Below are positions 1-8,310 of a stretch of DNA of 19,715 nucleotides, piece after piece (within the stretch, counting starts at the first letter, position 1; the number at the start of each line of letters is the position of its first letter). Under the pieces are notes generated by a model that did not search any database, was not told where the DNA came from, and saw nothing but the letters and a program-made list of their open reading frames with translations. This DNA is from Amylostereum areolatum (taxonomy: Eukaryota > Basidiomycota > Agaricomycetes > Russulales > Stereaceae), in assembly GCA_012932865.1 (NCBI GenBank), contig SAXG01000170.1:1-19715 (forward strand), read 5' to 3'. Both the position numbers and the translations under genes were made by a program.

Positions 1-263
1 AATGAAGAAACAAAAAATAAATTTATTTAATTAAAATATCCCGCTACTGCGTTAGCACCCTCAACTTAGGGTTAAGACAAAAAATTCTTTAGTTAGAGTT
101 TTTCCATTATTAAAATCTCTGTTATTCTTTGAATACTTTAGTTTTAAAAAAGTAAGTAATAACTAATAAAAATATATAGTTAAATTAATTATATTAAAAA
201 AATAAATGATTAAAAAAAAATACATAATTGCGCTAGTTTAATAGTTATTAAATTTTAAATATT
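1..263. other. AT-rich intergenic sequence
   Basis: No coding or RNA gene is recognised here. The only structure noted is a short potential hairpin near positions 57-76, where ACCCT and AGGGT flank a six-base loop. The rest is A/T homopolymer-rich spacer. Confidence 0.6.
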
Positions 264-631
264 ATGTTGCTTTTTAACTAGGCGAAATTAAGACTAGAGA
301 TATCTATTATTACAGTAGCTATCTTTATTATAAATTATTGTTAGTATCTATCTTTAAAGAGAATTTACTACCTTATATGACTATTTAGCAAAAATTTTTA
401 CAATTACAAACAGAAGTTAATTCTAGTTTAAGACAAATGTCTAACAGAAGTTAAGCTGCAAATCTTTATAAACACTTATTCGTGTTATTTATTTTAATAT
501 TAGTAATAATTTATTTTGGTTATAATCTAATCAATTAATTTTAATTATGTACCGATCCTGTAGGAAAGGCGACTAATTTATCTTATTTACTCATTTCCCC
601 TGATATTTACACTACCATTTATTTTATATAA
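264..631 (+). pseudogene. Frameshifted membrane/coiled ORF of unknown function
   Basis: I do not recognise this gene. An ATG at 264 opens a frame that, read through three stop codons and small frame changes, gives a hydrophobic segment (ISIITVAIFII, about 310-345). A Gln/Ser-rich stretch (QLQTEVNSSLRQMSNRS, about 400-452) follows, then a second hydrophobic segment (LFVLFILILVIIYFGY, about 477-524). Positions 353-538 stay in one frame apart from one TAG and one TAA. After 540 a different frame gives DPVGKATNLSYLLISPDIY, ending at a TAA at 629-631. The layout of membrane anchor, short helix and second anchor is visible, but the breaks mean it is either decayed or badly sequenced. It lies just upstream of the first truncated nad2 copy. 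Function unknown; moderate confidence that it is or was coding. Confidence 0.4.
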
Positions 632-796
632 AATAATATGTTGTTGTTAACTACGAATACCTTGTGTTAGTTAATTTTATTTTACCTTGTATTCTAATAA
701 TATTAAAAATAGAGGATTTGTAATTTTAAGTTACCGTTTTTTTAATAAATTTAATTTTATATTAATAATTAAAAATAACTGTAATAAAAGTAACAA
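632..796. other. Non-coding spacer before nad2 copy 1
   Basis: AT-rich spacer with no recognised gene. The last 15 bases lead into the nad2-like block and are shared with the leaders of the other nad2 copies (consensus CAAAATTTAAAGCA before ATG). Confidence 0.5.
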
Positions 797-810
797 CAAA
801 ATTTAAAGCA

Positions 811-1020
811 ATGATTCTTACAAGTATTTTAATTCTTATAGTGGCTATAGCCCTTCTCTCAATCAATAGTAATTTATCATTTTCTAAGAATAACTTTAAT
901 TATGTTTATTTATGCCGGAGCAATATTAATTTATGCTTTATATATTCAGTCAATTGGATTAGGTATAGGTGTATATAAGGGTTATTCCAAATAACCTTAA
1001 TATCACAATTATTTGATATG
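811..1020 (+). pseudogene. nad2: nad2 5' fragment, copy 1 (truncated)
   Basis: This block begins with the same leader and start as the main nad2 (AAAGCA-ATG, encoding [15 protein letters not shown]) and follows it to about nad2 codon 70, ending near TTATTTGATAT. It carries its own indels and then runs into unrelated sequence that leads to the ORF at 1092. Several details match the copy at 5571 better than the main gene: the start ACAAGTATTTTAAT, and AATTTATGCTTTATATAT where the main gene has GTTTAATGCTTTATATAT. NADH dehydrogenase subunit 2 is a proton-pumping membrane subunit of complex I; a 70-codon stub cannot do that job. It is called a duplicated gene fragment, though it could instead serve as an alternative 5' module for the following ORF. 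Confidence 0.85.
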
Positions 1021-1091
1021 TATACACGAATATTTCTCTTTTGAGAAGATATTAAAAATAAAATACCAAATTATTTAATGGTACTATAAAT

Positions 1092-1415
1092 ATGTTAGAA
1101 CCTTTACAAAAATATTTAACATACAAAAGAGTACAATTTTCAATATACCTTTTTGACTTTGAAAAATTAGATGTAATAGGTCAATTATCTGTATCCTTAT
1201 TATTTTTAAGTTATAGTGGTTTATCCGCATTAACTACAATAATATTTTATTATATGGTGATTATCTTTTAAACAAATATAAAATAGAGGACAAATATCCC
1301 TTTTTAGCAAAATTATTAAAATAGACACAAATTATCACGATTTACTCTTTTTTTAAAATTTATTATTATAGCTACAGTTTTTTTAGTCCAAATAAATTTC
1401 AGTATATTATATTAA
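1092..1415 (+). CDS. Hypothetical membrane protein (frameshifted)
   Basis: I do not recognise a family. The ATG at 1092 gives MLEPLQKYLTYKRVQFSIYL and continues with one apparent frame change into a hydrophobic segment (SVSLLFLSYSGLSALTTIIF, about 1182-1245). Next comes a charged amphipathic stretch (GDYLLNKYKIEDKYPFLAKLL, with KLSRF further on), then a second hydrophobic segment near the C-terminus (IATVFLVQINFSIL). An ATG at 1078 is an alternative start. The topology of two membrane helices around a Lys/Glu-rich loop looks like a real small mitochondrial inner-membrane protein. It sits directly downstream of nad2 copy 1 and 80 nt upstream of the main nad2, on the same strand. At least two frame breaks are needed to read it to the TAA at 1413-1415. 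Confidence 0.55.
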
Positions 1416-1494
1416 CTTTTTAATATTTTATTGTTAAATTTATCCCTATTTGCATATAAAGTTTGTTTAACAAAATTTTAAGCAATGATTCTTA

Positions 1495-3116
1495 AAGTAT
1501 TTAATTCTTATAGTGGCTATAGCCCTACCCTCAATCAATAGTAATATCTCATCTTTATTATATATAAGAATAAGTTCAATTATATTTATTTATGCCGGAG
1601 CATTATCGTTTAATGCTTTATATATTCAGTCACATTGGATCAGGTATAGGTTATATAATGGTTTATTCCAAGTAACCTTAATATCACAATTATTGATATA
1701 TTTATAGTGTTAATAGGTTCACTATTTTAGTATCTTGACCTTTAATGAACAATAATACACGAACTTGTAGAAAGTGATTCTACAATTACCTTAGATAATG
1801 TAATAACAATAAACAATTATCCTAGAGAATATTCTTTAATAGTATTAATGTCACTTTAGGTGCAAGTATCTTAATCTTCCTCAGATTTAATCTCTTATAT
1901 TTAAGTATAGAATTACAATCTTTTGGAGTATATATTTTATCTCTTATATAGAAATCTGAAACAGCGATATCAGCTGGTTAAAATATTTTTATTAGGAGGA
2001 TTTTCATCTTGTTTAATCTTATTAGGACCGGAGATAATCTATACCTTTACAGGTTTAACAAATTTTGAATCTATCTAAGTTAGTTTCAGTATCTGATAAT
2101 AATACCATATTACAAGGTTTAACTTTAGGTTTAATAATAATATTTATAGGATTTTTATTTAAAATATCAGCCGCACCATTACATAATTGAGCCCCTGATG
2201 TTTATTCCGATAGTCCCAGTATAGTAACAATATGATTAACAATAATGCCAAAAATATCAATACTAATATTATTATTAGAAATACAAACAGAAATAGGTTT
2301 AATAGAAAATATTTTTACCTTAAATAGTAATAATTGGGAAACAGTAACTCTGTTAACAGAAAATAAAGAAAATGTAATATCTTTATTAAAAAATTTATTA
2401 TTATAAGTTCTTTATTATCTTTAATAATTGGAACAATAGTAGGATTAGCACAATCAAAAAAAAAAGATTATTAGCATATAGTACCATATCTCATATTGGA
2501 TTATTTTATGCATTAGCTATAAATACAGAACAATCTGTAGAATCTTTTTATTTTATATAATACAATATTCAATAACAAATTTAAATACTTTTTTAATTAT
2601 AATAGCCTTAGGTTTAATTATACATAAATCATTTAAAAAAGATGAAAATTTTAAAATAGAACAAGCTAAGGTTCTGAAAATGATATAAATTATATAACTG
2701 AATTAAAAGGTCAATTTTATTTAATCCTTTATTAAGTATAAGTTTAACTATTTGTTTATTTTCTATGGCTGGTGTACCACCTTTAATTGGTTTTTTTTCA
2801 AAACAATTGTATTATATTCTGCTCTTCAAAGTGGTTATTATTTATAAGTATTGTAGCAATTATAGTAAGTGTTATAAGTGCTTCATTCTATTTAAATATT
2901 ATTAAAGTTTTAAATACTTCTGATTCTACATCACAAGATAACAAATTAACTTTACAAAATACTAACACTGTGTCCCTAGATGGAATAACAGAAAATGAAG
3001 AATTAATATAATAATATTACCATAGTTTTTTAATATCAACTTTAACTATCTCTATATTATTTTATTCTAAACCTTATATTATTTTAAACAGTACAACATT
3101 ACTATCTTATCTTTAA
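1495..3116 (+). CDS. nad2: NADH dehydrogenase subunit 2 (main copy, frameshifted)
   Basis: Nad2 is one of the antiporter-like proton-channel subunits of complex I in the inner membrane. The start at 1495 follows the shared AAGCA leader and encodes MIL. Conserved landmarks follow in order: [43 protein letters not shown] with [26 protein letters not shown] (about 2150-2200, with TGA as Trp), [27 protein letters not shown] and [15 protein letters not shown]. The span equals about 540 codons, the usual size for fungal Nad2. Well over ten single-base frame breaks occur, mostly in A/T runs, and TGA codons must be read as Trp. The last long unbroken stretch is about 2830-3011 ([20 protein letters not shown] onward). 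The gene ends at TAA 3114-3116, 18 nt before nad3; adjacency of nad2 and nad3 is a common fungal arrangement. Identity is certain; whether the sequence is translatable as given is not. Confidence 0.93.
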
Positions 3117-3134
3117 TAATTTTTAATTTTTAAT

Positions 3135-3487
3135 ATGAATAATTTAATAATGTTATTTATTATAGTACCTGTTTTAGCTTTGTTTTATTATTATTAAATG
3201 TTTTATTAGCTGTACATAGACCAGATGAATCTAAAGTTTCTGCTTATGAATGTGGTTTTACAGCTATTTTGGACAAACAAGATCTAATTTTCAAATAATT
3301 TTTTATTAGTAGCTATGTTATTTTTAATTTTCGATCTTGAAATTCTACTTTTATTCCCTATAGCTGTTTCTTTATTTCACGTTTCTACTTTTGGTTTCTC
3401 AGTGCTTTAATTTTCTTTCTTATTCTAACTATAGGATTTATTCTAGAAATTGGATCTGGAGCTATTAATATAAGTTCATCTAATTAA
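3135..3487 (+). CDS. nad3: NADH dehydrogenase subunit 3 (frameshifted)
   Basis: Nad3 is a small three-helix complex I subunit next to the quinone channel. The ATG at 3135 gives [16 protein letters not shown], followed after a one-base frame break by [20 protein letters not shown], then ECGFTAI, the conserved cysteine loop of the family. Further frames give [19 protein letters not shown] (the FDLE motif) and [17 protein letters not shown], ending SSN and TAA at 3485-3487. The length corresponds to about 117 codons, normal for fungal Nad3. Three or more small indels break the frame (around 3180, 3270-3300 and 3405). It directly follows nad2 on the same strand and is probably co-transcribed. Confidence 0.93.
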
Positions 3488-3864
3488 CATACAAAATAAT
3501 TAAAAAAATAAATAAATAAATTATATAATATTTTCCCTATTTTATTTTTAAGTGTAATCGACCTATATTATTTTTTAATACAGTATAAATTTATAGACTT
3601 TATACTACTTATTTATTAAATTATTGAGTTCTCTTAATAGATATAGATTTAACAAAAAGTAACATCTTATTACTAAAAATATTTAAGTAATGGTAACTCT
3701 ACAAATGTTCTATTATTAATTTATTTATAATATTCTGCTTTTTAATTGTTTCTATTTAAAATAATTCTATTTTTATTATCTAATTGCAGATCTTGCAATT
3801 TTTAAATAAAATTTATAAATATAAAGAGATTAAATAATTATTTAAAATAAAAAATTATATATAA
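3488..3864. other. Intergenic spacer nad3-trnC with a small hairpin
   Basis: No gene is recognised in these 377 bases. One perfect inverted repeat is present: AATTGCA at 3782-3788 and TGCAATT at 3794-3800 with loop GATCT. It could act in RNA processing or be chance in AT-rich DNA. Confidence 0.55.
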
Positions 3865-3937
3865 GGGGGAATCTGATAATTGGTTAATCGGTTATATTTG
3901 CAATATAATAATGATAGTTCGAGTCTATCTTTTCCAA
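3865..3937 (+). tRNA. trnC: tRNA-Cys (GCA)
   Basis: A cloverleaf can be drawn. The D arm is TGAT/ATCG around AATTGGTTA. The anticodon stem TTATA/TATAA is perfect and frames loop TTTGCAA, giving anticodon GCA for Cys. The T arm is GATAG-TTCGAGT-CTATC. The acceptor stem GGGGGAA against TTTTCCA is weak: two G-U pairs and a G-A at the end. A miscounted G run may be the cause. Confidence 0.85.
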
Positions 3938-4057
3938 AATAAAAAGATTTAAAACATATTTTATATATCTTCCTAAAGTAGAAAATTTGTTCTTATAAAT
4001 AAAACTAAAAATCTGGAAGAAGGGTAGGTAGGATACAAATAATTAAAATAATAAATA

Positions 4058-4129
4058 GCCTCGGTAGCTTAGTGGTCAAAGCGCAATCTTGAAGACATTG
4101 AGATGTGAGTTCAATTCTCTCTCGGGGCA
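4058..4129 (+). tRNA. trnF: tRNA-Phe (GAA)
   Basis: The acceptor GCCTCGG pairs with TCGGGGC, followed by discriminator A. The anticodon loop is TTGAAGA (GAA, Phe) in stem CAATC/CATTG, with one C-C mismatch next to the loop. The T arm is centred on GTTCAATTC. The loop sequence TTGAAGA is typical of fungal mitochondrial trnF; a UGA (Ser) reading would need a different loop register and lacks the long variable arm expected of Ser. Confidence 0.85.
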
Positions 4130-4280
4130 TAATAAAACCTTTTACTTACTCTGAATTAGTATAAGCCAACCTTAACAAATATGTTCCTTACTACTAATGA
4201 AAAACAAATAATTAATTATGTAGGGACACAAATTTAAATCTAATTCCTTAAAACTGCTTTATTTAAAAAAAAAATCTATA

Positions 4281-4353
4281 GCCGAAATAGTTTAATTGGT
4301 TAAAACGACTTCCTTGTAAGATTTAGCTATTGGTTCAAGTCCATTTTTCGGCA
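4281..4353 (+). tRNA. trnT: tRNA-Thr (TGT)
   Basis: The acceptor GCCGAAA pairs perfectly with TTTCGGC (discriminator A). The D arm is AGTTTAATTGGTTAAAAC and the T loop is TTCAAGT. The anticodon loop CTTGTAA gives TGT (Thr), but the stem ACTTC/GATTT is damaged on its 3' side. The last 21 bases recur with one difference inside rnl at 15711-15731. Confidence 0.85.
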
Positions 4354-4538
4354 AAAAAAAAAAAAAAGTGTAATTATAGTTTTTTTTTTATAAATAACTA
4401 AAAATAAGCAGAGGCTTAATTATTGACATATTTAAATAGTTATTATTTTTTCTCATTTATTTTAAATTTATAATAATAAAGTAACTGTAAGGTTGACTAT
4501 ATAATTAAAATTTAGCGGTAAATATTTTATTCTTTTTA

Positions 4539-4611
4539 TGAGTTGTAGTTTAATTTGGAAGAACACCATTTTTTGGTAATGGCTTATATCAGTTCGAGTT
4601 GGTCGACTCAG
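4539..4611 (+). tRNA. trnQ: tRNA-Gln (TTG)
   Basis: The acceptor TGAGTTG pairs with CGACTCA (one G-U), with discriminator G. The anticodon stem CCATT/AATGG is perfect and frames TTTTGGT, anticodon TTG, Gln. The T arm contains GTTCGAGTT. The cloverleaf looks functional. Confidence 0.87.
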
Positions 4612-4750
4612 TATATTAGAAATAAAAAATATTTTTTTCTTGTTTCTAATATTTTATTTTTTTACAATAATTTTATTTAGTAATAAATAGCTTAAATAAA
4701 TATAATTTGTTAGGTCTTTTTTTTGTGTATATTTTTATTATTTAAAAGAA

Positions 4751-4823
4751 GTTAGCAGAACTCGAGTGGTTGGAGTGTCTCCCTTTTAAGGAGAAAGTTC
4801 TGGTTCAAGTCCAGGTGCTTTCA
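4751..4823 (+). tRNA. trnK: tRNA-Lys (TTT)
   Basis: The anticodon stem TCTCC/GGAGA is perfect and frames CTTTTAA, anticodon TTT, Lys. The D arm is ACTC/GAGT and the T arm is TCTGG-TTCAAGT-CCAGG. The acceptor GTTAGCA against TGCTTTC has two T-T mismatches, where the family would be expected to read GAAAGCA; base errors are likely. Confidence 0.85.
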
Positions 4824-4863
4824 ATTAATTTTTTTATTTTATTATTATTTTAAAAATAATACC

Positions 4864-4945
4864 GGGCAGGTGATCCGATTGGTAATGGTGGCTCTCTGTA
4901 AAAGAGTTGGTTAGCGCCGAAAAGGTTCGATTCCTTTACTGCTCA
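4864..4945 (+). tRNA. trnY: tRNA-Tyr (GTA), long variable arm
   Basis: The anticodon stem GCTCT/AGAGT frames CTGTAAA, anticodon GTA, Tyr. A long variable arm (TTGGTTAGCGCCGA) follows, as expected for class II mitochondrial tRNA-Tyr. The T arm AAAGG-TTCGATT-CCTTT is perfect. The acceptor GGGCAGG pairs with ACTGCTC except at the innermost position. Confidence 0.87.
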
Positions 4946-5555
4946 ATACAAACAAATCTAAATAATTAAATATTTTAATATAATTGTTATAAATAAATAA
5001 TAATATTTTCAAATAAAATTATTTAAAATAAATTCAAAAGTAGAAATAAGTTAAACTACAAACAAAAAGCAAATTATAATAATAAAACCCCCCCTTTTTG
5101 GTACCGCTAGGGCCACACACAAATTAATTAAATAATAATTAGGGTTGCTTATATTTCTCTGGACAGAAAAACTAAAAATATGGTTATAAAAAGATAGTAT
5201 TATTTAAGAATAGAACTACAATCACTTTTGTACTATTTTTCTTTTGCTACTTCTTACGATCTAATAACTAGATTTATTTTATCCTTAAAAATTTGTCCTC
5301 TCCTCCGGGGTGATATCTTTTGTATATTATTACCAATCTAGTGACTAGTTTTGTGTAAAATTTAATTAATAAAAATATAAAAGAAACAATAAAATGTTTT
5401 TTTTTTATAGTAAATCGTGATAATTTTTTTATAATCTTTTTTTTAATAAATAAATAGTTATTAATTTTATATAAATATTTAGTTTTAATTTTACAATATT
5501 TTCTTTTTAGAGAGTATAGAGATAATTTAAGCTAATATTAAAATTTAAATATTAA
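4946..5555. other. Long intergenic region with C tract and nad2-like scrap
   Basis: No gene is recognised over about 600 bases. It holds a run of seven C at 5088-5094 followed by T5 and GGTACCGC. A 21-base stretch at 5203-5223 resembles the nad2 LSIELQS coding segment. A GC-rich patch CCTCTCCTCCGGGG lies near 5297-5310. An 18-base segment at 5409-5426 is the reverse complement of 1329-1346 inside the unknown ORF at 1092. The rest is A/T runs. Confidence 0.5.
5203..5223 (+). pseudogene. Short nad2-like fragment (IELQS region)
   Basis: This 21-base stretch differs from main nad2 1900-1920 at two positions; around it the translation reads YLRIELQS against YLSIELQS. Similarity does not clearly extend further downstream. 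It could be a remnant of a larger nad2 duplication or, since AT-rich sequence is low in complexity, a chance match. Confidence 0.35.
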
Positions 5556-5570
5556 ACATAATTTAAAGCA

Positions 5571-5996
5571 ATGATTCTTACAAGTATTTTAATTTTTATA
5601 GTGGCTATAGCCCTACCTTAATCAATAGTAATTTCTCTTTCTTTCTAAGAATAACATTAATTATATTATTTATGCCGGAGTTTATTAATTTATGCTTTAT
5701 ATATTCAGTCAATTGGATCAGGTATAGGTGTATGTAATAATTTATTCCAAGTAACCTTAATATCACAATTATTTGATATATTTATAGGGTACTTATTTTA
5801 GTATCCTGACCTTTAATGAACAATAATACATCGAACCTTGTAGAAAGTGATTCTACAATTACCTTAGATAATGTAATAACAATAAAAAATTATTAAGAGA
5901 ATATTCTTAATAGTATTAATGTCCACTTAGTTGCCAGTAATTAACATCTTATTTTTTTAATTTAAATTTAAACAGTACATCCTTACTACCTTTATA
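5571..5996 (+). pseudogene. nad2: nad2 copy 3: 5' part joined to 3' remnant
   Basis: The leader AATTTAAAGCA and ATG match the other copies. Similarity to main nad2 runs through GTGGCTATAGCCCTACC, TATGCCGGAG, CCAAGTAACCTTAATATCAC, TGACCTTTAATGAACAATA and TAGAAAGTGATTCTACAATT to about 5932 (nad2 codon about 125). A short join follows, and then from about 5955 the block resembles the very end of nad2 (TTTAAACAGTACATCCTTACTAC; the main gene has a close match at 3083-3104). Most of the gene body, roughly 1.1 kb, is therefore missing. The next ATG (6015) opens a different ORF, where nad3 follows the main copy. It has frame breaks of its own and cannot encode a complex I subunit. Confidence 0.85.
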
Positions 5997-6014
5997 TTTA
6001 TACCGTTATTAAAA

Positions 6015-6717
6015 TATGAACACAATTTTAAAATTTAATTTTTTAGGTTTAAATTTAAGTTATTAAATGTATTTAAAATTTATTTATCTTTTTATTTATA
6101 TTATTTTTATTTACTTAATATTAAATGAGAGAAATAAGCCTATATTTACAATAATATAATTTTAAACTCTCAGGTTTTACAAACAACAAATTGTTAGAAA
6201 GCTTTACTCTTGTTTCAGCTGGAATAGTATTAGTAAGTGGAGCATAATTATAACCGATAAAATTAAGTATACCTGATAGCTTACAAAAAAGCTCTAACAG
6301 AATATAAGGCAGAAGTATATCTTTGTCAAGCTAAAATAACAGATTAACCGAAACAATAAATAATATTAATAAAAATGTTTTAGCTAAAGTGGAAAATTTA
6401 AATACTATTTTTAAAGAAACGAGTACAAGTTTAGAAAAAGTTGAACCATGATTAACTCGATTAACTGAAATACATCAGCAATTGGAATCAAATTCTAACC
6501 TTTCTAAACACAAAGAATTATTCTCAGAGTCAAAATTTATCACTAATCAGTTTAAAAAAATACATACTGACATAAATAATTCTAAATTAAAAATAGAATC
6601 ATTAGCTTAGAATCCACAGAAATTACAGCAGAAAATTATAAAGATCAAAATAATAGTGACTCTAGTACTTGAATACGATCACCGTTGGAAGACGAAATAC
6701 TATTAGAATTTAGTTAA
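6015..6717 (+). CDS. Hypothetical coiled-coil protein with N-terminal membrane segment (frameshifted)
   Basis: I do not recognise a family. After a broken N-terminal part (MNTILKFNFLGLNLSY, then hydrophobic FIYLFIYIIFIYL), a second hydrophobic stretch reads FTLVSAGIVLVSGA (about 6205-6247). From about 6290 a long polar heptad-like region follows: KALTEYKAEV, TETINNINKNVLAKVENL, FKETSTSLEKVEPWLTRL, EIHQQLESNSNLSKHKEL, FKKIHTDINNSKLKIESL. It ends acidic and hydrophobic (SPLEDEILLEFS) at TAA 6715-6717. TGA is used as Trp twice. The pattern suggests a membrane-anchored coiled coil. It directly follows the defective nad2 copy, in the position nad3 holds after the main copy. Several frame breaks occur before 6350 and one near 6610. 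Confidence 0.6.
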
Positions 6718-6990
6718 TTAAAAATATTTTTTTTAGTTTATTATTACTAGATAGTGTTATTTTTTCATGTATAATTAGTATAATCTCTTCTCTTTTTGCG
6801 AATATCTTATAGATAGATTTTCTTTAAAAATAAGTATCCTAAACTGCTAACTTTTTAGAAATAAGACAGAAATTTCAATCTTATTTATAAAGTTTAATTA
6901 GCAATAATTTTGTTAATTTTAATTTTTAAAATAATTTTTTATTTATATGTTTGTTCTATCTAATTTTTATTTTTAATCTCCCCAAATAAA
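6718..6990. other. Spacer between convergent ORFs
   Basis: This AT-rich spacer separates the + strand coiled-coil ORF from the minus-strand ORF that ends at 6991. No gene or clear terminator hairpin is seen. Confidence 0.5.
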
Positions 6991-7942
6991 TTAATCTGTT
7001 TCACTGTCATACAAATCTCAAACATCATCTCGAAGATTTATTTTACCTTTAGTTCTAGTTTTTGGAATACCAAACCCGTGAAGAGAGCTAAATTATTTTA
7101 GGAGTATATAATCCATTTCCAGATTCGGTAGTTGATACTACTTCAAGATCTACATCAGCTAGTTTTTCTGTGGGTAGAATGTTTATTCTTTAGTAATTCT
7201 CTTGTTAAATTCCATCAGTGTTAGCTCATGATCGACTAGAGATATCACTTTATAAAGATTTTAAACTGTCAGTAAATTTGCTTGTTGATGCTGTGAGGAT
7301 GATGGTAGTGGGACTAGGTGATCCTGTAATTGTTGATGTTGAATCTGTATCACTATCTGGACTATCTCAATATCGTTTAAATTCGTCTTATAATGAGGGA
7401 GGTGTTTTCCATCCTGTAGGTGTGGTAGTTCCAGCTGGAGTTGATGTTCCATGTAGTTGATTAGGAGCTATACCTTCAAAGTAATTGTGCTACCATCTGT
7501 TAATGGAATATAACTATCAGTATCTGAACCTAAATCAAAACCTAAAGGTGGTTTAGGGTTTTGGTAGTTGAGGAGGAGTTCTTCCTCTAATTCAATCCAT
7601 AAAATCTACATATTTTCCATAACACCGGAAGTGATTAAAAGATAGTAGCTTCAGTTGAATAGAAGTAAAGAGTAACACCCCGATAACAACAATTATTACT
7701 GGAATATCAAATTTGGGTTTTTGTAGAAGGGAGTATCTTGATCAGGTTGAATCACTGTTTTAGATCCCAATAATCTCGGTTATAAATAAATGAGTCGTCA
7801 GGATTTTGTTTAGGAGCTGGAACAGATTTTTCTTTCGGAGCCTTAATTCTTTCTGGTTCATTTCGCTCGGGTAATACACTTAATATTTCTTTAACTTGGC
7901 ACTATAATATGATAAATGTGGAAAGTCGTCAATAAATTGCAT
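6991..7942 (-). CDS. Single-pass membrane protein with Pro/Ser/Thr-rich tail (frameshifted)
   Basis: I do not recognise a family. Reading the minus strand from the ATG at 7942 gives MQFIDDFPHLSYYSAKLKE. A charged, Pro-rich segment follows (LPERNEPERIKAPKEKSVPA, NPDDSFIYNRDYWDLK), then one membrane helix (VIIVVIGVLLFTSIQLK, about 7660-7710). A linker (DFMDWIRGRTPPQLPKP) leads to a long Ser/Thr/Pro-rich stretch (GTSTPAGTTTPTGWKTPPSL, DSPDSDTDSTSTITGSPSPTT). The C-terminus is basic then acidic (GFGIPKTRTKGKINLRDDVW, then DLYDSETD) before TAA at 6991-6993, with TGA as Trp. Total about 315 codons with several frame breaks. It shares the minus orientation of dpo, so it could be another gene of an integrated linear plasmid. 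Coding-like sequence may extend upstream to about 8310. Confidence 0.6.
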
Positions 7943-8310
7943 ATTGAAATAAATTCAGATTCTTTCAATCTATGTTTAAAGGTGTTAATCTTAAAAATAA
8001 ACACCTGCAAAATAAATTTTAACCATTTTAGATACCAGAACTTGTAAATAAATATGATGGGATAAAAGATAATTTTTAAAAATAAAAGTGTTGGTTTTAT
8101 TTTGGATAATTAGAAAATACTAATCAAAAATCCTGCCAACAAGCTTGTAAATAATATATTGTATTCTTAAAAAATCAGACTAATCAAAATCTGTTTTCGT
8201 AAGGTGTGTTTCTGTTTAAGTCTAATTTTTTCAGTCCATCGTTAAAATGAACCATTAGTGTTTCGGTACAGAGGAACCTTTAGTTTTGCTCGACATTGTC
8301 GAACTTGTAT
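7943..8310 (-). pseudogene. Possible upstream part or neighbour of the minus-strand ORF
   Basis: The minus strand reads as broken coding sequence: VHFNDGLKKLDLNRNTPYEN near 8180-8250, then hydrophobic and basic pieces (NTFIFKNYLLSHHIYL, VSKMVKIYFAGVYF) towards 8000. These may be an N-terminal extension of the ORF that starts at 7942 or a separate small protein. No ATG can be assigned with confidence; one candidate lies near 8301 in TTCGACAATGTCGA, which is itself a small hairpin. Low confidence. Confidence 0.3.

Noticed and set aside
5297..5310. Fragment of the rnl peptidyl transferase loop (CCTCTCCTCCGGGG against CCTATCCTCCGGGG)
   Set aside because: Thirteen of 14 bases match, but the similarity does not extend, so it is too short to claim.
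7261..7452. 63-codon minus-strand Gln-rich ORF
   Set aside because: It is an alternative frame of the minus-strand ORF. The neighbouring frame gives the Ser/Thr/Pro-rich sequence that joins the flanking segments better.
7218..7460. 80-codon + strand ORF with Val-rich protein
   Set aside because: It is the shadow of the minus-strand Pro/Ser/Thr-rich ORF, whose pieces continue on both sides in consistent order; the + frame has no extension or recognisable motif.
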